A stretch of DNA of 64,000 nt, taken from the NCBI GenBank assembly GCA_934149365.1, contig CAKPEI010000001.1, positions 62,001 through 126,000 on the forward strand, given 5' to 3'. This stretch comes from an uncultured Clostridia bacterium. GTDB lineage: Bacteria > Bacillota > Clostridia > TANB77 > CAG-465. This document shows, piece by piece, positions 55,672 to 64,000 of this stretch. How positions within the stretch are numbered: position 1 is the first letter of the stretch; each line of letters opens with the position of its first letter. Below the pieces are notes generated by a model. It saw nothing but the letters and a program-made list of their open reading frames with translations. It was not told where the DNA came from and ran no database searches. Position numbers and translations under genes: made by a program.

Positions 55672-55896
55672 ATGAAAAAAAGAAAAGATAATGAATTTGA
55701 TGGAAATTTAAAGATTAATTGTAATGTTTCTACATGTGCACATAACTGTGTAGAAGATTGTACTTGCCTTTTAAAGGAAATCAACGTAGCTAGAATAAAG
55801 GCAGATGAAAGTGGAGATGCAGATGTTGATACAGCATGTCATAGCTATAGGTATATAGGTAATGAAAATTCACATTTAGGAAATTACCAAATGTAG
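55672..55896 (+). CDS. DUF1540 cysteine-rich protein
   Basis: 74 residues from ATG 55672 (AAAGG 10 bases upstream). CNVSTCAHNCVEDCTCLLKE and a later ACHSY match DUF1540, a small possible metal-binding domain common in Clostridia. Function unknown. Confidence 0.75.
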   Translation: MKKRKDNEFDGNLKINCNVSTCAHNCVEDCTCLLKEINVARIKADESGDADVDTACHSYRYIGNENSHLGNYQM

Positions 55897-55924
55897 CGAA
55901 AAAACTCGAAAAATGACTTTTTAG

Positions 55925-55953
55925 TTGTCATAAAACTTAAAAAGTGATATAAT
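55925..55953 (+). promoter_or_regulatory. Consensus promoter
   Basis: TTGTCA, 17-base spacer, TATAAT, upstream of the gene at 56009. Confidence 0.75.
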
Positions 55954-56008
55954 AGTAAAGTATTAAAAATATTTATCCACAAAATAATTTTGAAGGGAGA
56001 TAAAAAAT

Positions 56009-56374
56009 ATGTGCATGTTTAAAGTAAGCTACGTAGGAAAATCAGGTGAAAAAGGTAACAAGTTAAAATTCGGCTGCCTTTATGGTGTCGAAAGAGTTAT
56101 TGCAGGTGAAGGAGGAAAGGACTTTTTAGTCTTAGAAGGAATTGACGGGAAATATGATAAAAAGAACTTTCATAAACTTGAAGATAAAGGCTTTCATTAT
56201 TTGAACGGAGCTACTATTCCTAAAATTGGGTCTTGTATGAGACTGGTTAAAAGAAAATCAGACACAAACGAATTTATGACGGGCGAAGTAAAAGAAATAG
56301 AAAGAACATCTTTGGGTGACATTTATAGGGTATACACAGAAAGATGTGTATATGAAGTTGCACCCATAGCATAA
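56009..56374 (+). CDS. Hypothetical protein, paralogue of the next gene
   Basis: 121 residues, beta-rich with no membrane segment. Segment LYGVERVIAGEG...LVLEGIDGKYDKKNFHKL and the ending GDIYRVYTERCVYEV align with similar segments in the next gene. GAAGGGAG site and own promoter. Family unknown. Confidence 0.7.
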   Translation: MCMFKVSYVGKSGEKGNKLKFGCLYGVERVIAGEGGKDFLVLEGIDGKYDKKNFHKLEDKGFHYLNGATIPKIGSCMRLVKRKSDTNEFMTGEVKEIERTSLGDIYRVYTERCVYEVAPIA

Positions 56375-56381
56375 TATTAGA

Positions 56382-56412
56382 AGGTACGTACTTATATAGT
56401 GCGTACCTCTTA
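56382..56412 (+). terminator. Hairpin after first paralogue
   Basis: AGGTACGTAC pairs with GTGCGTACCT; weak T-run. Confidence 0.55.
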
Positions 56413-56427
56413 CTATGTCAGTCAAAG

Positions 56428-56456
56428 TTGACATAACAAAAGTAAAATGGTATAAT
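56428..56456 (+). promoter_or_regulatory. Perfect consensus sigma-A promoter
   Basis: TTGACA, 17 bases, TATAAT: full match. Upstream of the gene at 56509. Confidence 0.85.
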
Positions 56457-56508
56457 ATTAATGTAGGTGTTATTAACCAAAATATAATTATATCTAGGAG
56501 GAGTAAAC

Positions 56509-56931
56509 ATGAGTAGTTTGGTTGGAAAAAAGGTAGTGTATAACGGTGGGAAAGATTCATACTACGGCTGCGATGAACCCGATCAACTTGTTGTTGGTGA
56601 GCGGTACATGGTTATAGGAGAAGACGTCAGAAGTTTTCAAACCAATTTAACTTTAAAAGGAGTGAGCGGTAGCTTTAACTCAGTGTGGTTTAATGAACAG
56701 CCTGAGAAAAAGAAAAAGGAATGGCTTGCCAAAGCAACACTATACAGCAAACCTTATACTTTTGTGGGTAAAAGAATGAGCCTTGAAAGATTGCATGAAG
56801 ATAAGGCCTTTCTTGAACAGGTAACTACATCTGAAGTAAAGAATGTAAAAGCACTGTATGAAAATGTATACTTGATTGAAACAGATAATTCTGTATACAT
56901 TACAAAAGTTAAAATAAGAACTGGAAATTAA
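56509..56931 (+). CDS. Hypothetical protein, paralogue of the preceding gene
   Basis: 140 residues. VVGERYMVIGEDVRSFQTNL, TLKGVSGSFNSVWF and the ending VYLIETDNSVYITKVKI parallel the preceding protein. AGGAGGAG site. A strong promoter suggests high expression. Family unknown. Confidence 0.7.
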   Translation: MSSLVGKKVVYNGGKDSYYGCDEPDQLVVGERYMVIGEDVRSFQTNLTLKGVSGSFNSVWFNEQPEKKKKEWLAKATLYSKPYTFVGKRMSLERLHEDKAFLEQVTTSEVKNVKALYENVYLIETDNSVYITKVKIRTGN

Positions 56932-56953
56932 AACTTCCAGTTCTTGTTTTATA
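56920..56953. terminator. Bidirectional terminator
   Basis: AAGAACTGGAA pairs with TTCCAGTTCTT; shared with clpE on the other strand. Confidence 0.75.
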
Positions 56954-56955
56954 TA

Positions 56956-59265
56956 TTATACTTCGTCTTTTAGTATAATTTCATTATTTTCTACGTCTAA
57001 TATGTATTTTTGATTTTCACTTAATTCACCTTTTATATATTTTAAAGAAATTAAATCTTCAATATTTTTTGCGATAGTTCTTTTTAAAGGTCTTGCACCA
57101 AATTTATCATTAAAACCTTTATTTAAAATAAATTTAACAACATCTTCAGAATATGATATATGCAATTTTTTGTTTTCTAGACCTTTTAGGAAATCATCTA
57201 ACATTAATTTTGTTATTTTTAGAGAGTCTGATTTTGTTAATTTATTAAATACAACAATATCATCAATTCTATTTAAAAATTCAGGTGAGAAGTATTCTTT
57301 TAATGCGTGATTTACTTTTTCTTTTAACATATCTTCTTCTATAGAAGCATTTGAAAAACCATAGCCTTCATTTTTAAAGTTAGTTCCAAGGTTAGAAGTA
57401 AGAACAATTATGGTATGCTTGAAAGATACCGTTTTACCTTGAGAGTCTGTAAGTCTGCCATCATCTAATACTTGAAGAAGCATGTTAAATATACTTGGAT
57501 GAGCTTTTTCAATTTCATCAAAAAGTACAATACTATAAGGGTTTCTTCTTACTTTTTCTGTTAAGTAACCAGCTTCGTCATATCCAACATATCCAGGTGG
57601 TGAGCCTATAAGTTTGGAAACACTATGTTGTTCCATATATTCTGACATATCAAGACGAATAATAGCATCTTCTCTGTCAAAAAGTTCATAAGCTAAAGCT
57701 TTTACTAAAGCAGTTTTACCAACACCTGTAGGACCAACAAAAATGAATGAAGGTGGGTTATCGGTATTTTTTAGATTAGCTCTTTTTCTTAGTATTGAGT
57801 TATATAATGTATGAACTGCATTATCTTGCCCTATAATTTTCTTATGCAAATTATCTTCTAGGGCTAAAAGTTTATCAGTTTCTTTTTTAGATAGTCTAGA
57901 TGCAGGTATATTTGTCCAAAGTTCAACTACTCTTGCAAGATTATCGAATGAAAGTACCGGCTTTTTAGCTTTTTTATTTAACTCATTAAGGTTTGCTTTT
58001 AATGTGCATTGCATAGTTTTTAAATTAGCAGCTTTTTCATATGTTTCAGGATTATCATCACCATTTATATTGGCAAGTTCAAATTCAGCATCTTCAATTT
58101 GGCTAGAGACTTCTTCTAGTTGCTTTTCAATATTTTCTATTTTGTTTAAGGTAGTATTGTCAAGGAAAACACGTGAACAAGCCTCGTCAATTAAGTCTAT
58201 TGCTTTATCAGGCAAAAATCTATCATGTATATATTTTTTAGAAAGCTCTATACTTTGAACCAAAGCTTCATCTGGTATTATAACTTTATGATGTTTTTCA
58301 TAGTATGGTTTAATTCCTTTTAAGATCTCTAATGTATCATTAAAATTAGGTTCTTCTAAAATAATAGGTTGGAATCTTCTTTCTAGCGCAGCATCTTTTT
58401 CAATAGTTTTTCTATATTCTTTTAAAGTAGTAGCACCAATAATTTGTACATCACCAGTAGCTAAAGCTGGCTTTAACATGTTAGCTGCATTCATAGAATT
58501 ATCGTGATCAATTCCTCCCATAATACTGTGTAGTTCGTCAATTGCTAAAATTACATTTGAGAAAGATTTACATTCATCTATAATTCCTTTCATTCTTGCT
58601 TCAAATTGACCTCTAAACTGAGTTCCTGCTACAACTGCTGCCATATCAAGTAAGTAAACTTGCTTGTTTTGTAGTCTCTGAGGAACTTGTTTATTAGCTA
58701 TTTTTATAGCAAGGCCATTCATTACAGCTGTTTTACCAACACCAGGTTCTCCAATTAAAGCAGCATTGTTTTTTGAACGTCTATTTAATATTTGAATTAA
58801 ACGTTCAAGTTCTTTATCTCTTCCAACAACATTATCTAACTTACCTTCTTTTGCAAGTAGGGTAAGATTACTTCCGTATGTATCTAAGTATTTAGCTTTT
58901 TTATTTTCTTTCTTTTCTTTTTTCTTTGTTTTTGTATTTTTTCCACTTTCTTCGTTTGATTCCTCAGGGGGAGTATCAAACGGACTAAAATTTTCAAAGT
59001 TCATGTTTTCAAATTGCCCAAACATATTTCCAAGTGAATCTGGATCAAAATTTCCAAGCATGCCTTCAAATTGTTTTGTTATATTTTCCATTTGTTCTGG
59101 AGTTAAATTATCTACAGAACTCATTACTGATTTTATAGGGTCAATGCCTCTTTTTTTTGCACAGTCAACACAAAGGCCTTCGCTTAAAGTAGGATTTTTC
59201 CCGTCTTTATCAAATTTATTTACAAATATGACAGCCATATTCTTTTTGCAAACAGAACATAACAT
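56956..59265 (-). CDS. clpE: ClpE-type AAA+ protease ATPase
   Basis: 769 residues from ATG 59265 (GGAGGG 6 bases before). N-terminal zinc finger CSVC...CVDC (Cys3, 6, 32, 35), an acidic/lysine linker (about 90-130), two AAA+ modules with GEPGVGKTAVM and GPTGVGKTALVKAL, and LNRIDDIVVF. The zinc finger marks ClpE rather than ClpC. No CtsR box was seen upstream. Unfolds proteins for ClpP. Confidence 0.92.
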   Translation of the reverse strand: MLCSVCKKNMAVIFVNKFDKDGKNPTLSEGLCVDCAKKRGIDPIKSVMSSVDNLTPEQMENITKQFEGMLGNFDPDSLGNMFGQFENMNFENFSPFDTPPEESNEESGKNTKTKKKEKKENKKAKYLDTYGSNLTLLAKEGKLDNVVGRDKELERLIQILNRRSKNNAALIGEPGVGKTAVMNGLAIKIANKQVPQRLQNKQVYLLDMAAVVAGTQFRGQFEARMKGIIDECKSFSNVILAIDELHSIMGGIDHDNSMNAANMLKPALATGDVQIIGATTLKEYRKTIEKDAALERRFQPIILEEPNFNDTLEILKGIKPYYEKHHKVIIPDEALVQSIELSKKYIHDRFLPDKAIDLIDEACSRVFLDNTTLNKIENIEKQLEEVSSQIEDAEFELANINGDDNPETYEKAANLKTMQCTLKANLNELNKKAKKPVLSFDNLARVVELWTNIPASRLSKKETDKLLALEDNLHKKIIGQDNAVHTLYNSILRKRANLKNTDNPPSFIFVGPTGVGKTALVKALAYELFDREDAIIRLDMSEYMEQHSVSKLIGSPPGYVGYDEAGYLTEKVRRNPYSIVLFDEIEKAHPSIFNMLLQVLDDGRLTDSQGKTVSFKHTIIVLTSNLGTNFKNEGYGFSNASIEEDMLKEKVNHALKEYFSPEFLNRIDDIVVFNKLTKSDSLKITKLMLDDFLKGLENKKLHISYSEDVVKFILNKGFNDKFGARPLKRTIAKNIEDLISLKYIKGELSENQKYILDVENNEIILKDEV

Positions 59266-59393
59266 ATAGTATCCCTCCAATTAACTTACAAAGTATACCA
59301 TAAAAGTAATATAAAAACAAGTAAAGTAAATGGAGGAAAAAGTGGATAAATAATATTGAAAATGTGAAAAATATTGGAATATATACGAGCATA

Positions 59394-59422
59394 TTTACAT
59401 AACTATTATAATGTGATATAAT
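59394..59422 (+). promoter_or_regulatory. Promoter upstream of spoIIID
   Basis: TTTACA, 17 bases, TATAAT. A sigma-E type would be expected for spoIIID; this looks sigma-A-like. Confidence 0.6.
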
Positions 59423-59480
59423 GGTGAAAAATATTTGTAAGTTAATATATAATTATATAATTTAAAGGGAGGATTTTAAA

Positions 59481-59771
59481 ATGAAAAAGAAGTTTGAAGA
59501 CAAGAAGGCTGTTATAAGAGAGCGGACTATAACAGAAGCGTCGTATATTGTGGTTACTAATAGCACAATAAGAGCAGCTGCAAAAGAACTTAATACGAGC
59601 AAGTCAACCTTGCATAAAGATGTAACTCAGAGGCTTTGGAAATTTGATGGAGAACTTGCTGAGGCAGTAAGAAAGATACTTTTAAAGAACAAGAGCGAAC
59701 GGCATATGAGAGGTGGAATGGCAACAAAGATGAAATATTTGAAAATAAAACAGAGTGAGTATCAGAAATAA
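59481..59771 (+). CDS. spoIIID: Sporulation regulator SpoIIID
   Basis: 96 residues. STIRAAAKELNTSKSTLHKD is the helix-turn-helix, followed by VTQRLWKFDGELAEAVRKIL and the conserved basic ERHMRGGMATKMKY. Mother-cell regulator of sporulation. GGGAGG site. Strong evidence for endospore ability in the lineage. Confidence 0.93.
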   Translation: MKKKFEDKKAVIRERTITEASYIVVTNSTIRAAAKELNTSKSTLHKDVTQRLWKFDGELAEAVRKILLKNKSERHMRGGMATKMKYLKIKQSEYQK

Positions 59772-59792
59772 AACTGTAGGTTAGTATAAAAT

Positions 59793-59825
59793 AAAAGATG
59801 AGAAGAATTTTCTCATCTTTTATTT
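59793..59825. terminator. Bidirectional terminator
   Basis: AAAAGATGAGAA pairs with TTCTCATCTTTT. Confidence 0.82.
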
Positions 59826-61088
59826 TAATGTTTTGTAATTAATATCTTTTTCTTCATATTGCTCTGGTTTTAAGCCTAGTCTTGTACTCATATATTCTAA
59901 GATGATTAGTATTAACATCATGAACAGTACACCAAATACAATATACGCAATTCCTATATCTACAATATCTAGCATTTTACTTGCAAGGAAAAGTAAAACG
60001 AATGTACCAAGCATTTCGGATAAATAGTACACAGACATTATTTTTGGCCTTATAGAACTAGTTGTAAAGTTATTTAAATATTTTTTCATTATAACTCTAT
60101 AGCTTCCCTTAAAGAAACTTTGTAGGGCAAATACTAAGAAACCTATGGATAACAAAATTTTTGCATTAAACCCTATCAAGTGAGGAATACCTACAAATAT
60201 GAATACACCTACATATATAATTGAAATGTATGAAAGTGTTTTTTTCTTTCTTTTATTTTCAAATTTATCTTGGTATGTAGAGCCTATTGCAGAGATTATG
60301 CTAAGTGCTGATGTTATAATTCCAAAGGCTATAGAAGATATTCCAATATCTGTCATAAATGCTTTTGAAAAGTTTAATGCAACTGCCATAACTCCTGCAA
60401 ATACACAAGAGAATACAAGTAATGCTTTTAACCTGTGACTTTTAAATATAAACTTAAAGCTGTGTTTCATATCTGAGAAGTAATCTTCTTTGCTTAATTT
60501 TTCTTTTTCATTTTTTATAATAGAAGCATCATTAAATTTTATAGATATAAGTGTAGAAGTTAGCATTGCAAGTGCACACAAAACTACCGGTATATATGGA
60601 CTAACAATATATAAATATCCAGATAATATTGATGCAAAAGCTTCTGTATAGAAATATAAAGAAGAGCCTTTTGCTTCAACTTTTGCTGAACTACTTTCTA
60701 AATGTTCTTTCTTCATTACAGTAAATAGAAATGGAGATTCTGATACACTTTTTAGGGCAAAACCTAAAGCTAGCTGAAAATCACCAAACATTACAGTATA
60801 GAAAGAATTAGAAATGATGTATGTAATTATTGCTGTTGTACAAAAAACATTTCCAGTAATTATACACTTTTTATATCCTATTTTATCTACTACCAAACTT
60901 GCTGGAATTTGGAATATCATTTGAAAGGCACAATATATTGAATTTAACAATACTATGTTTGATATTGAAATTCCCTTTACATTATGCAAGAAAAGCATTT
61001 GAACTGCATAGTAGAAAAGTAAATCATATGCAAATAGTTTATATATTGGAAATAACTTAATGTTTTTAAAATTTTCTCTAGTATTCAA
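59820..61088 (-). CDS. MFS transporter
   Basis: 422 residues with about twelve helices. MFS layout with VDKIGYKKCIITGNV as the loop 2-3 motif. Start at TTG 61088, 7 bases after AAGGAGG; an upstream ATG (61109) precedes that site. Substrate unknown. Confidence 0.82.
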   Translation of the reverse strand: MNTRENFKNIKLFPIYKLFAYDLLFYYAVQMLFLHNVKGISISNIVLLNSIYCAFQMIFQIPASLVVDKIGYKKCIITGNVFCTTAIITYIISNSFYTVMFGDFQLALGFALKSVSESPFLFTVMKKEHLESSSAKVEAKGSSLYFYTEAFASILSGYLYIVSPYIPVVLCALAMLTSTLISIKFNDASIIKNEKEKLSKEDYFSDMKHSFKFIFKSHRLKALLVFSCVFAGVMAVALNFSKAFMTDIGISSIAFGIITSALSIISAIGSTYQDKFENKRKKKTLSYISIIYVGVFIFVGIPHLIGFNAKILLSIGFLVFALQSFFKGSYRVIMKKYLNNFTTSSIRPKIMSVYYLSEMLGTFVLLFLASKMLDIVDIGIAYIVFGVLFMMLILIILEYMSTRLGLKPEQYEEKDINYKTLK

Positions 61089-61197
61089 TATTTTCCTCCT
61101 TGTAATCATTACATAAAAATATTATATATAAAAATAAAAAATAATTCAACAGAATATTTAAATGAAAGAAAAATGTCAAAAAAATGTAATAAAATAG

Positions 61198-61225
61198 AAA
61201 AAAAGACACTTAAAAAGTGTCTTAA
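61198..61225 (-). terminator. Terminator of tRNA-Trp
   Basis: AAGACACTT pairs with AAGTGTCTT, then T-run on the minus strand. Confidence 0.8.
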
Positions 61226-61229
61226 TGAT

Positions 61230-61303
61230 TGGCAGGGGTAGAGAGATTTGAACTCCCATGAACGGTTTTGGAGACCGGCATGCTACCATTGCATCATACC
61301 CCT
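61230..61303 (-). tRNA. tRNA-Trp (CCA)
   Basis: Acceptor AGGGGTA with TACCCCT, anticodon loop CTCCAAA (anticodon CCA), T-arm AGTTCAAAT. The 3' end reads GCCA, with CCA encoded. Confidence 0.92.
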
Positions 61304-61396
61304 ATGCAAATTACTTATATAGTATAACATATATATATTATAAATTTCAACTTAAAATTATAATTTTTATTAAAATACGTTGCTTTTTTAAAACTG

Positions 61397-61425
61397 TTTA
61401 CATAACTTTAAAAATATGATATAAT
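61397..61425 (+). promoter_or_regulatory. Promoter of orphan gene
   Basis: TTTACA, 17 bases, TATAAT, nearly the same as the one before spoIIID. Confidence 0.7.
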
Positions 61426-61478
61426 ATACATGTATTAATAATCTATTAAAAAATAATTTTTAGAAAGGAGAAAAAGTT

Positions 61479-61910
61479 ATGGCAATTGCAAGTAACTTAG
61501 GCAATTTGATTTATGATATAGATAGAACATATGCAGAAAGTTGCGATGAATTAGCAGAATTTTCATATATTCCTGAAGTTGCAAGTTTTCTTAAGCGGCG
61601 GAAATCTGATCTCATAAATTTTGAAAGAATGACAGCAAGTTTTAACAGAACCATGAGTGTGTTTGAAGTAAAATCAAGATTGGAGGAAATACTTCCAAGA
61701 GATCGTTCTAAATATTTTGGAGGAATCTGTTTAAAAGGTGCAGATTATTTTAAGGTAACCAAAAAGGTAAGAAAAGCAGTTGATGCAGAAATAGCTGAAC
61801 TTCAAAGGCAGGCTATAGAAAAAGAAAAAAATCAGCATCTTAACTTTGACAAAGATTTTTGCATTCCTGATGAGCTTGACCGGACAACCATGAACGAGAT
61901 GTACGAATAA
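61479..61910 (+). CDS. Hypothetical soluble helical protein
   Basis: 143 residues, charged, helical, without recognisable motif. GAAAGGAG site, own promoter and terminator. Some CGG codons in RRK segments, unusual for the region. Confidence 0.7.
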   Translation: MAIASNLGNLIYDIDRTYAESCDELAEFSYIPEVASFLKRRKSDLINFERMTASFNRTMSVFEVKSRLEEILPRDRSKYFGGICLKGADYFKVTKKVRKAVDAEIAELQRQAIEKEKNQHLNFDKDFCIPDELDRTTMNEMYE

Positions 61911-61920
61911 TCTATACGGA

Positions 61921-61960
61921 AAAGAACTTTAAAAGTAATATTTTAGAGTTCTTTTTTTTG
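61921..61960 (+). terminator. Terminator
   Basis: AAGAACT and TTAAAA pair with TTTTAG and AGTTCTT, then T8. Confidence 0.75.
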
Positions 61961-62001
61961 AGTATAAAATGTCACGTATGCAACGTGTGTTTTATACTGG
62001 T

Positions 62002-62030
62002 TTGCAAAATTATGTAAAACGTGGTAAAAT
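62002..62030 (+). promoter_or_regulatory. Promoter of HAD gene
   Basis: TTGCAA, 17 bases, TAAAAT. Confidence 0.6.
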
Positions 62031-62080
62031 ATATTAGTTAAAAATTGTATAAACTAAAAATAATTTTTTAGGAGGATAAA

Positions 62081-62767
62081 ATGAGTATATATAATAATTC
62101 AAATATATCCGTTGTGTTAATGGATATAGATGGTACTGTAAAAGACTTGGTTAAAGAAAATACAGATGCATTAATAAGGACTATGAAAAGGTTGGACAAT
62201 GTTCATAAAACAATAAGGGGAAGACTGGTACTTGGAATAAATAAGGTTAATATGTACCTTGTAAAAACAGGACTTCTTCCTACTAACCGCACCATGCAAA
62301 ATATACTTCTTCATATATATTCTTTTATGACTTTTAAGAGTTTCAAAAAATTTAAATCTGTGTATTTCAAAGAATATAACAGAGAACATATCTTTTTTGA
62401 CAATTCTAAAGATACATTAAGATATATATATGATAATGATATGAGAATGTATTTTGTTACTAAAAACGAACAAAATGAAAGTATCTTAGGTTGTGAAGAG
62501 CTCAAAGAATTTCGGTATAAAATGAAACTGATTGTTGGTAAAAGTGGAATTACGAAGTACAGTGTCTATAAAGACTTTATGAGAAAAAGAGGCTTTAGAA
62601 AGTATGAGGTGTTAATGGTAGGTGATAATCTTTTTGATGATGTTATACCGGCTATTTTACTTGGAATAAATGTAGTATGGTGTGATATGTATGGTTGTAG
62701 ACTAAAAAGATTTGTCTTAAACATATTAAGAATATTTACCAAAAAAGTTATAAAGGAAAAACATTAA
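62081..62767 (+). CDS. HAD-family phosphatase
   Basis: 228 residues: motif I LMDIDGTVKD (Asp14, Asp16), motif II VTKN near 127, motif III Lys near 150 and motif IV VGDNLFDDVIPA. The cap insert is helical and basic. Substrate unknown. AGGAGG site. Confidence 0.82.
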   Translation: MSIYNNSNISVVLMDIDGTVKDLVKENTDALIRTMKRLDNVHKTIRGRLVLGINKVNMYLVKTGLLPTNRTMQNILLHIYSFMTFKSFKKFKSVYFKEYNREHIFFDNSKDTLRYIYDNDMRMYFVTKNEQNESILGCEELKEFRYKMKLIVGKSGITKYSVYKDFMRKRGFRKYEVLMVGDNLFDDVIPAILLGINVVWCDMYGCRLKRFVLNILRIFTKKVIKEKH

Positions 62768-62847
62768 TCATATTTAAACTATTTTGTAATATATTCTTAG
62801 TAGAGCTTAGCATAAAATCTAATATAATTATTCGGGAGGAAAACAGG

Positions 62848-63237
62848 ATGGAGAATTCTAAAATCAAGAAAAACTTAAAGAAGCAAAGTGACAGAAACGA
62901 AACCATAAGGCACTACATTCTTGGCTATTTGCTTGAGTGTGCAATAAAAAATGATGTTAACGTTATAGTTGAAATCAGGCGGTTTTTAGTTTATGACTTG
63001 AAAGTAATTGAAGTTCAGGACTTTATAGATGCATTAAAGAGAGTGAGAATTATATCCTTTCTTAATATGTCTATAAGTAAAAAAGACTACAAAAGTCTTA
63101 GAAGATCAATTAAAGTAGCACTAAACTCAAGGGAAGATCAGACACACGTAATAGAAAAGATGCAAGAATTTGCAAATGAATATAACGGTGTATTTGTTAA
63201 TTCCAAAATGGCTGAAAGCAGTTATGAAAAAAAGTAA
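62848..63237 (+). CDS. Hypothetical basic helical protein
   Basis: 129 residues, helical, basic at both ends, no motif recognised. GGGAGG site. Own terminator. Confidence 0.68.
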   Translation: MENSKIKKNLKKQSDRNETIRHYILGYLLECAIKNDVNVIVEIRRFLVYDLKVIEVQDFIDALKRVRIISFLNMSISKKDYKSLRRSIKVALNSREDQTHVIEKMQEFANEYNGVFVNSKMAESSYEKK

Positions 63238-63249
63238 ATAAATTAATTT

Positions 63250-63279
63250 AAGGGATATCAAAAATATGATATCCTTTTT
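63250..63279 (+). terminator. Terminator
   Basis: GGATATCA pairs with TGATATCC, T5. Confidence 0.8.
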
Positions 63280-63296
63280 CTTTTGCCCAAAAAAGG

Positions 63297-63325
63297 TTTA
63301 CAAATTAAATTAAATAGTTTACAAT
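63297..63325 (+). promoter_or_regulatory. Promoter of ABC-F gene
   Basis: TTTACA, 17 bases, TACAAT; AAAGGAG follows before ATG 63362. Confidence 0.6.
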
Positions 63326-63361
63326 AATAATTATGATTTGAGTAAAAAGGAGAACGAAAAA

Positions 63362-64000
63362 ATGATAGCAGCAAATAATGTAACTTTAAGGTTTGGAAAA
63401 AGAGTATTATTTGAAGATGTAAACATTAAATTTACACCTGGAAATTGTTATGGCTTAATAGGTGCAAATGGTGCAGGAAAATCTACGTTTTTAAAAATAT
63501 TATCTGGTGAAATAGAGCCAAGTAATGGCGAAGTGACAATGGGACGTAATGAAAGACTTTCTGTACTTAAACAAAATCATTATGAATATGACGATGTTGA
63601 TGTACTTACAACAGTAATAATGGGAAATCAAAAATTGTTTAGTGTCATGAAAGAAAGAGAAGCAATATATATGAAAGAAGACTTCTCTGATGAAGATGGT
63701 ATAAGAGCAGGAGTATTAGAAGCAGAGTTTGCAGAAATGAATGGATGGGATGCAGAATCAGATGCAGCGATACTTCTAAATGGCTTAGGAATAGATAAAG
63801 AATTACATGATAAATATATGAGAGAATTAACTGGTGCAGAAAAGGTTAAAGTATTACTAGCTCAAGCTTTATTTGGAAATCCAGATATATTACTTCTAGA
63901 TGAACCTACAAACCACTTAGATATAGAGGCTATAAGATGGCTTGAGGAGTTTTTAATAAACTTTGAAAATACTGTTATAGTTGTATCTCATGATAGATAT
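63362..64000 (+). CDS. ABC-F ATPase, 5' part
   Basis: 213 residues visible; the gene runs off the window. Walker A GANGAGKSTFLKILSG, signature region LTGAEKVKVLLAQALFG, Walker B DILLLDEPTNHLDIEA and H-loop VVSHDRY. No membrane domain. Similar to YbiT-type translation ABC-F factors. The signature reads TGAEK where LSGGQ or LSSGEK is usual. Confidence 0.9.
   Translation, partial: MIAANNVTLRFGKRVLFEDVNIKFTPGNCYGLIGANGAGKSTFLKILSGEIEPSNGEVTMGRNERLSVLKQNHYEYDDVDVLTTVIMGNQKLFSVMKEREAIYMKEDFSDEDGIRAGVLEAEFAEMNGWDAESDAAILLNGLGIDKELHDKYMRELTGAEKVKVLLAQALFGNPDILLLDEPTNHLDIEAIRWLEEFLINFENTVIVVSHDRY

Overview
The window is AT-rich chromosomal DNA with Firmicutes-style ribosome binding sites (AGGAGG, often with TTG or GTG starts) and TTGaca-17-TATAAT promoters. 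Sporulation-linked genes (splB, spoIIID, a SpoVD/FtsI-type transpeptidase), a MurE with the meso-diaminopimelate DNPR motif and a 2,4-diaminopentanoate dehydrogenase homologue point to a spore-forming-lineage member of the Clostridia, probably an uncultured gut type. Species cannot be named from sequence alone.

Layout. 1-4.3 kb: end of an unknown acidic protein, a FabG-like reductase, a YbaK/ProX-type editing protein, pyrH, a CPBP protease and a small membrane protein. 4.4-5.6 kb: first prepilin-like gene, frameshifted at its leader. 5.8-11.3 kb: DUF4321-radC-mreBCD-PBP2 rod-shape cluster; radC seems to start at ATA. 11.4-12.4 kb: splB. 12.5-19.4 kb: a 6.9-kb integrative element inserted in the anticodon arm of a tRNA-Met gene, with integrase, excisionase-like proteins, a regulator, an unknown two-gene cargo and its own complete tRNA-Met. 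19.6-24.2 kb: diaminopentanoate dehydrogenase, two CNNM/CBS proteins, an AI-2E transporter family protein and tRNA-fMet. 24.3-25.9 kb: second prepilin-like gene behind a His-Thr-repeat leader ORF and a terminator. 26-32.7 kb: metabolic genes, including coaE-coaD-PHP-nadK. 33-34.9 kb: Rpn nuclease and BRO-N genes. 35-46.4 kb: dcw division/cell-wall cluster from mraZ to sbp. 46.5-51.7 kb: mscL, a TIGR01212 radical SAM gene, a compact SUF pair with a SPASM radical SAM gene, and ftsY. 51.7-53.5 kb: second His-Thr leader and third prepilin-like gene. 53.6-64 kb: engB, serS, small orphan genes, clpE, spoIIID, an MFS transporter, tRNA-Trp, a HAD phosphatase and the start of an ABC-F gene.

The most unusual content is the three-locus prepilin-like family. 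Two loci share a short leader gene whose (AC)n microsatellite encodes alternating Thr-His, followed by a conserved hairpin and an intrinsic terminator before the pilin-like gene. Two loci (4.4 and 24.7 kb) end in a YWLAS...RPVVKL domain whose C-terminal segment differs in base composition. The two copies differ mostly at codon positions 1 and 2 while keeping a pyrimidine at position 3, as expected for adenine-directed mutagenesis of AAY codons by a diversity-generating retroelement. No reverse transcriptase or template repeat lies in the window, so such a system would have to act in trans.
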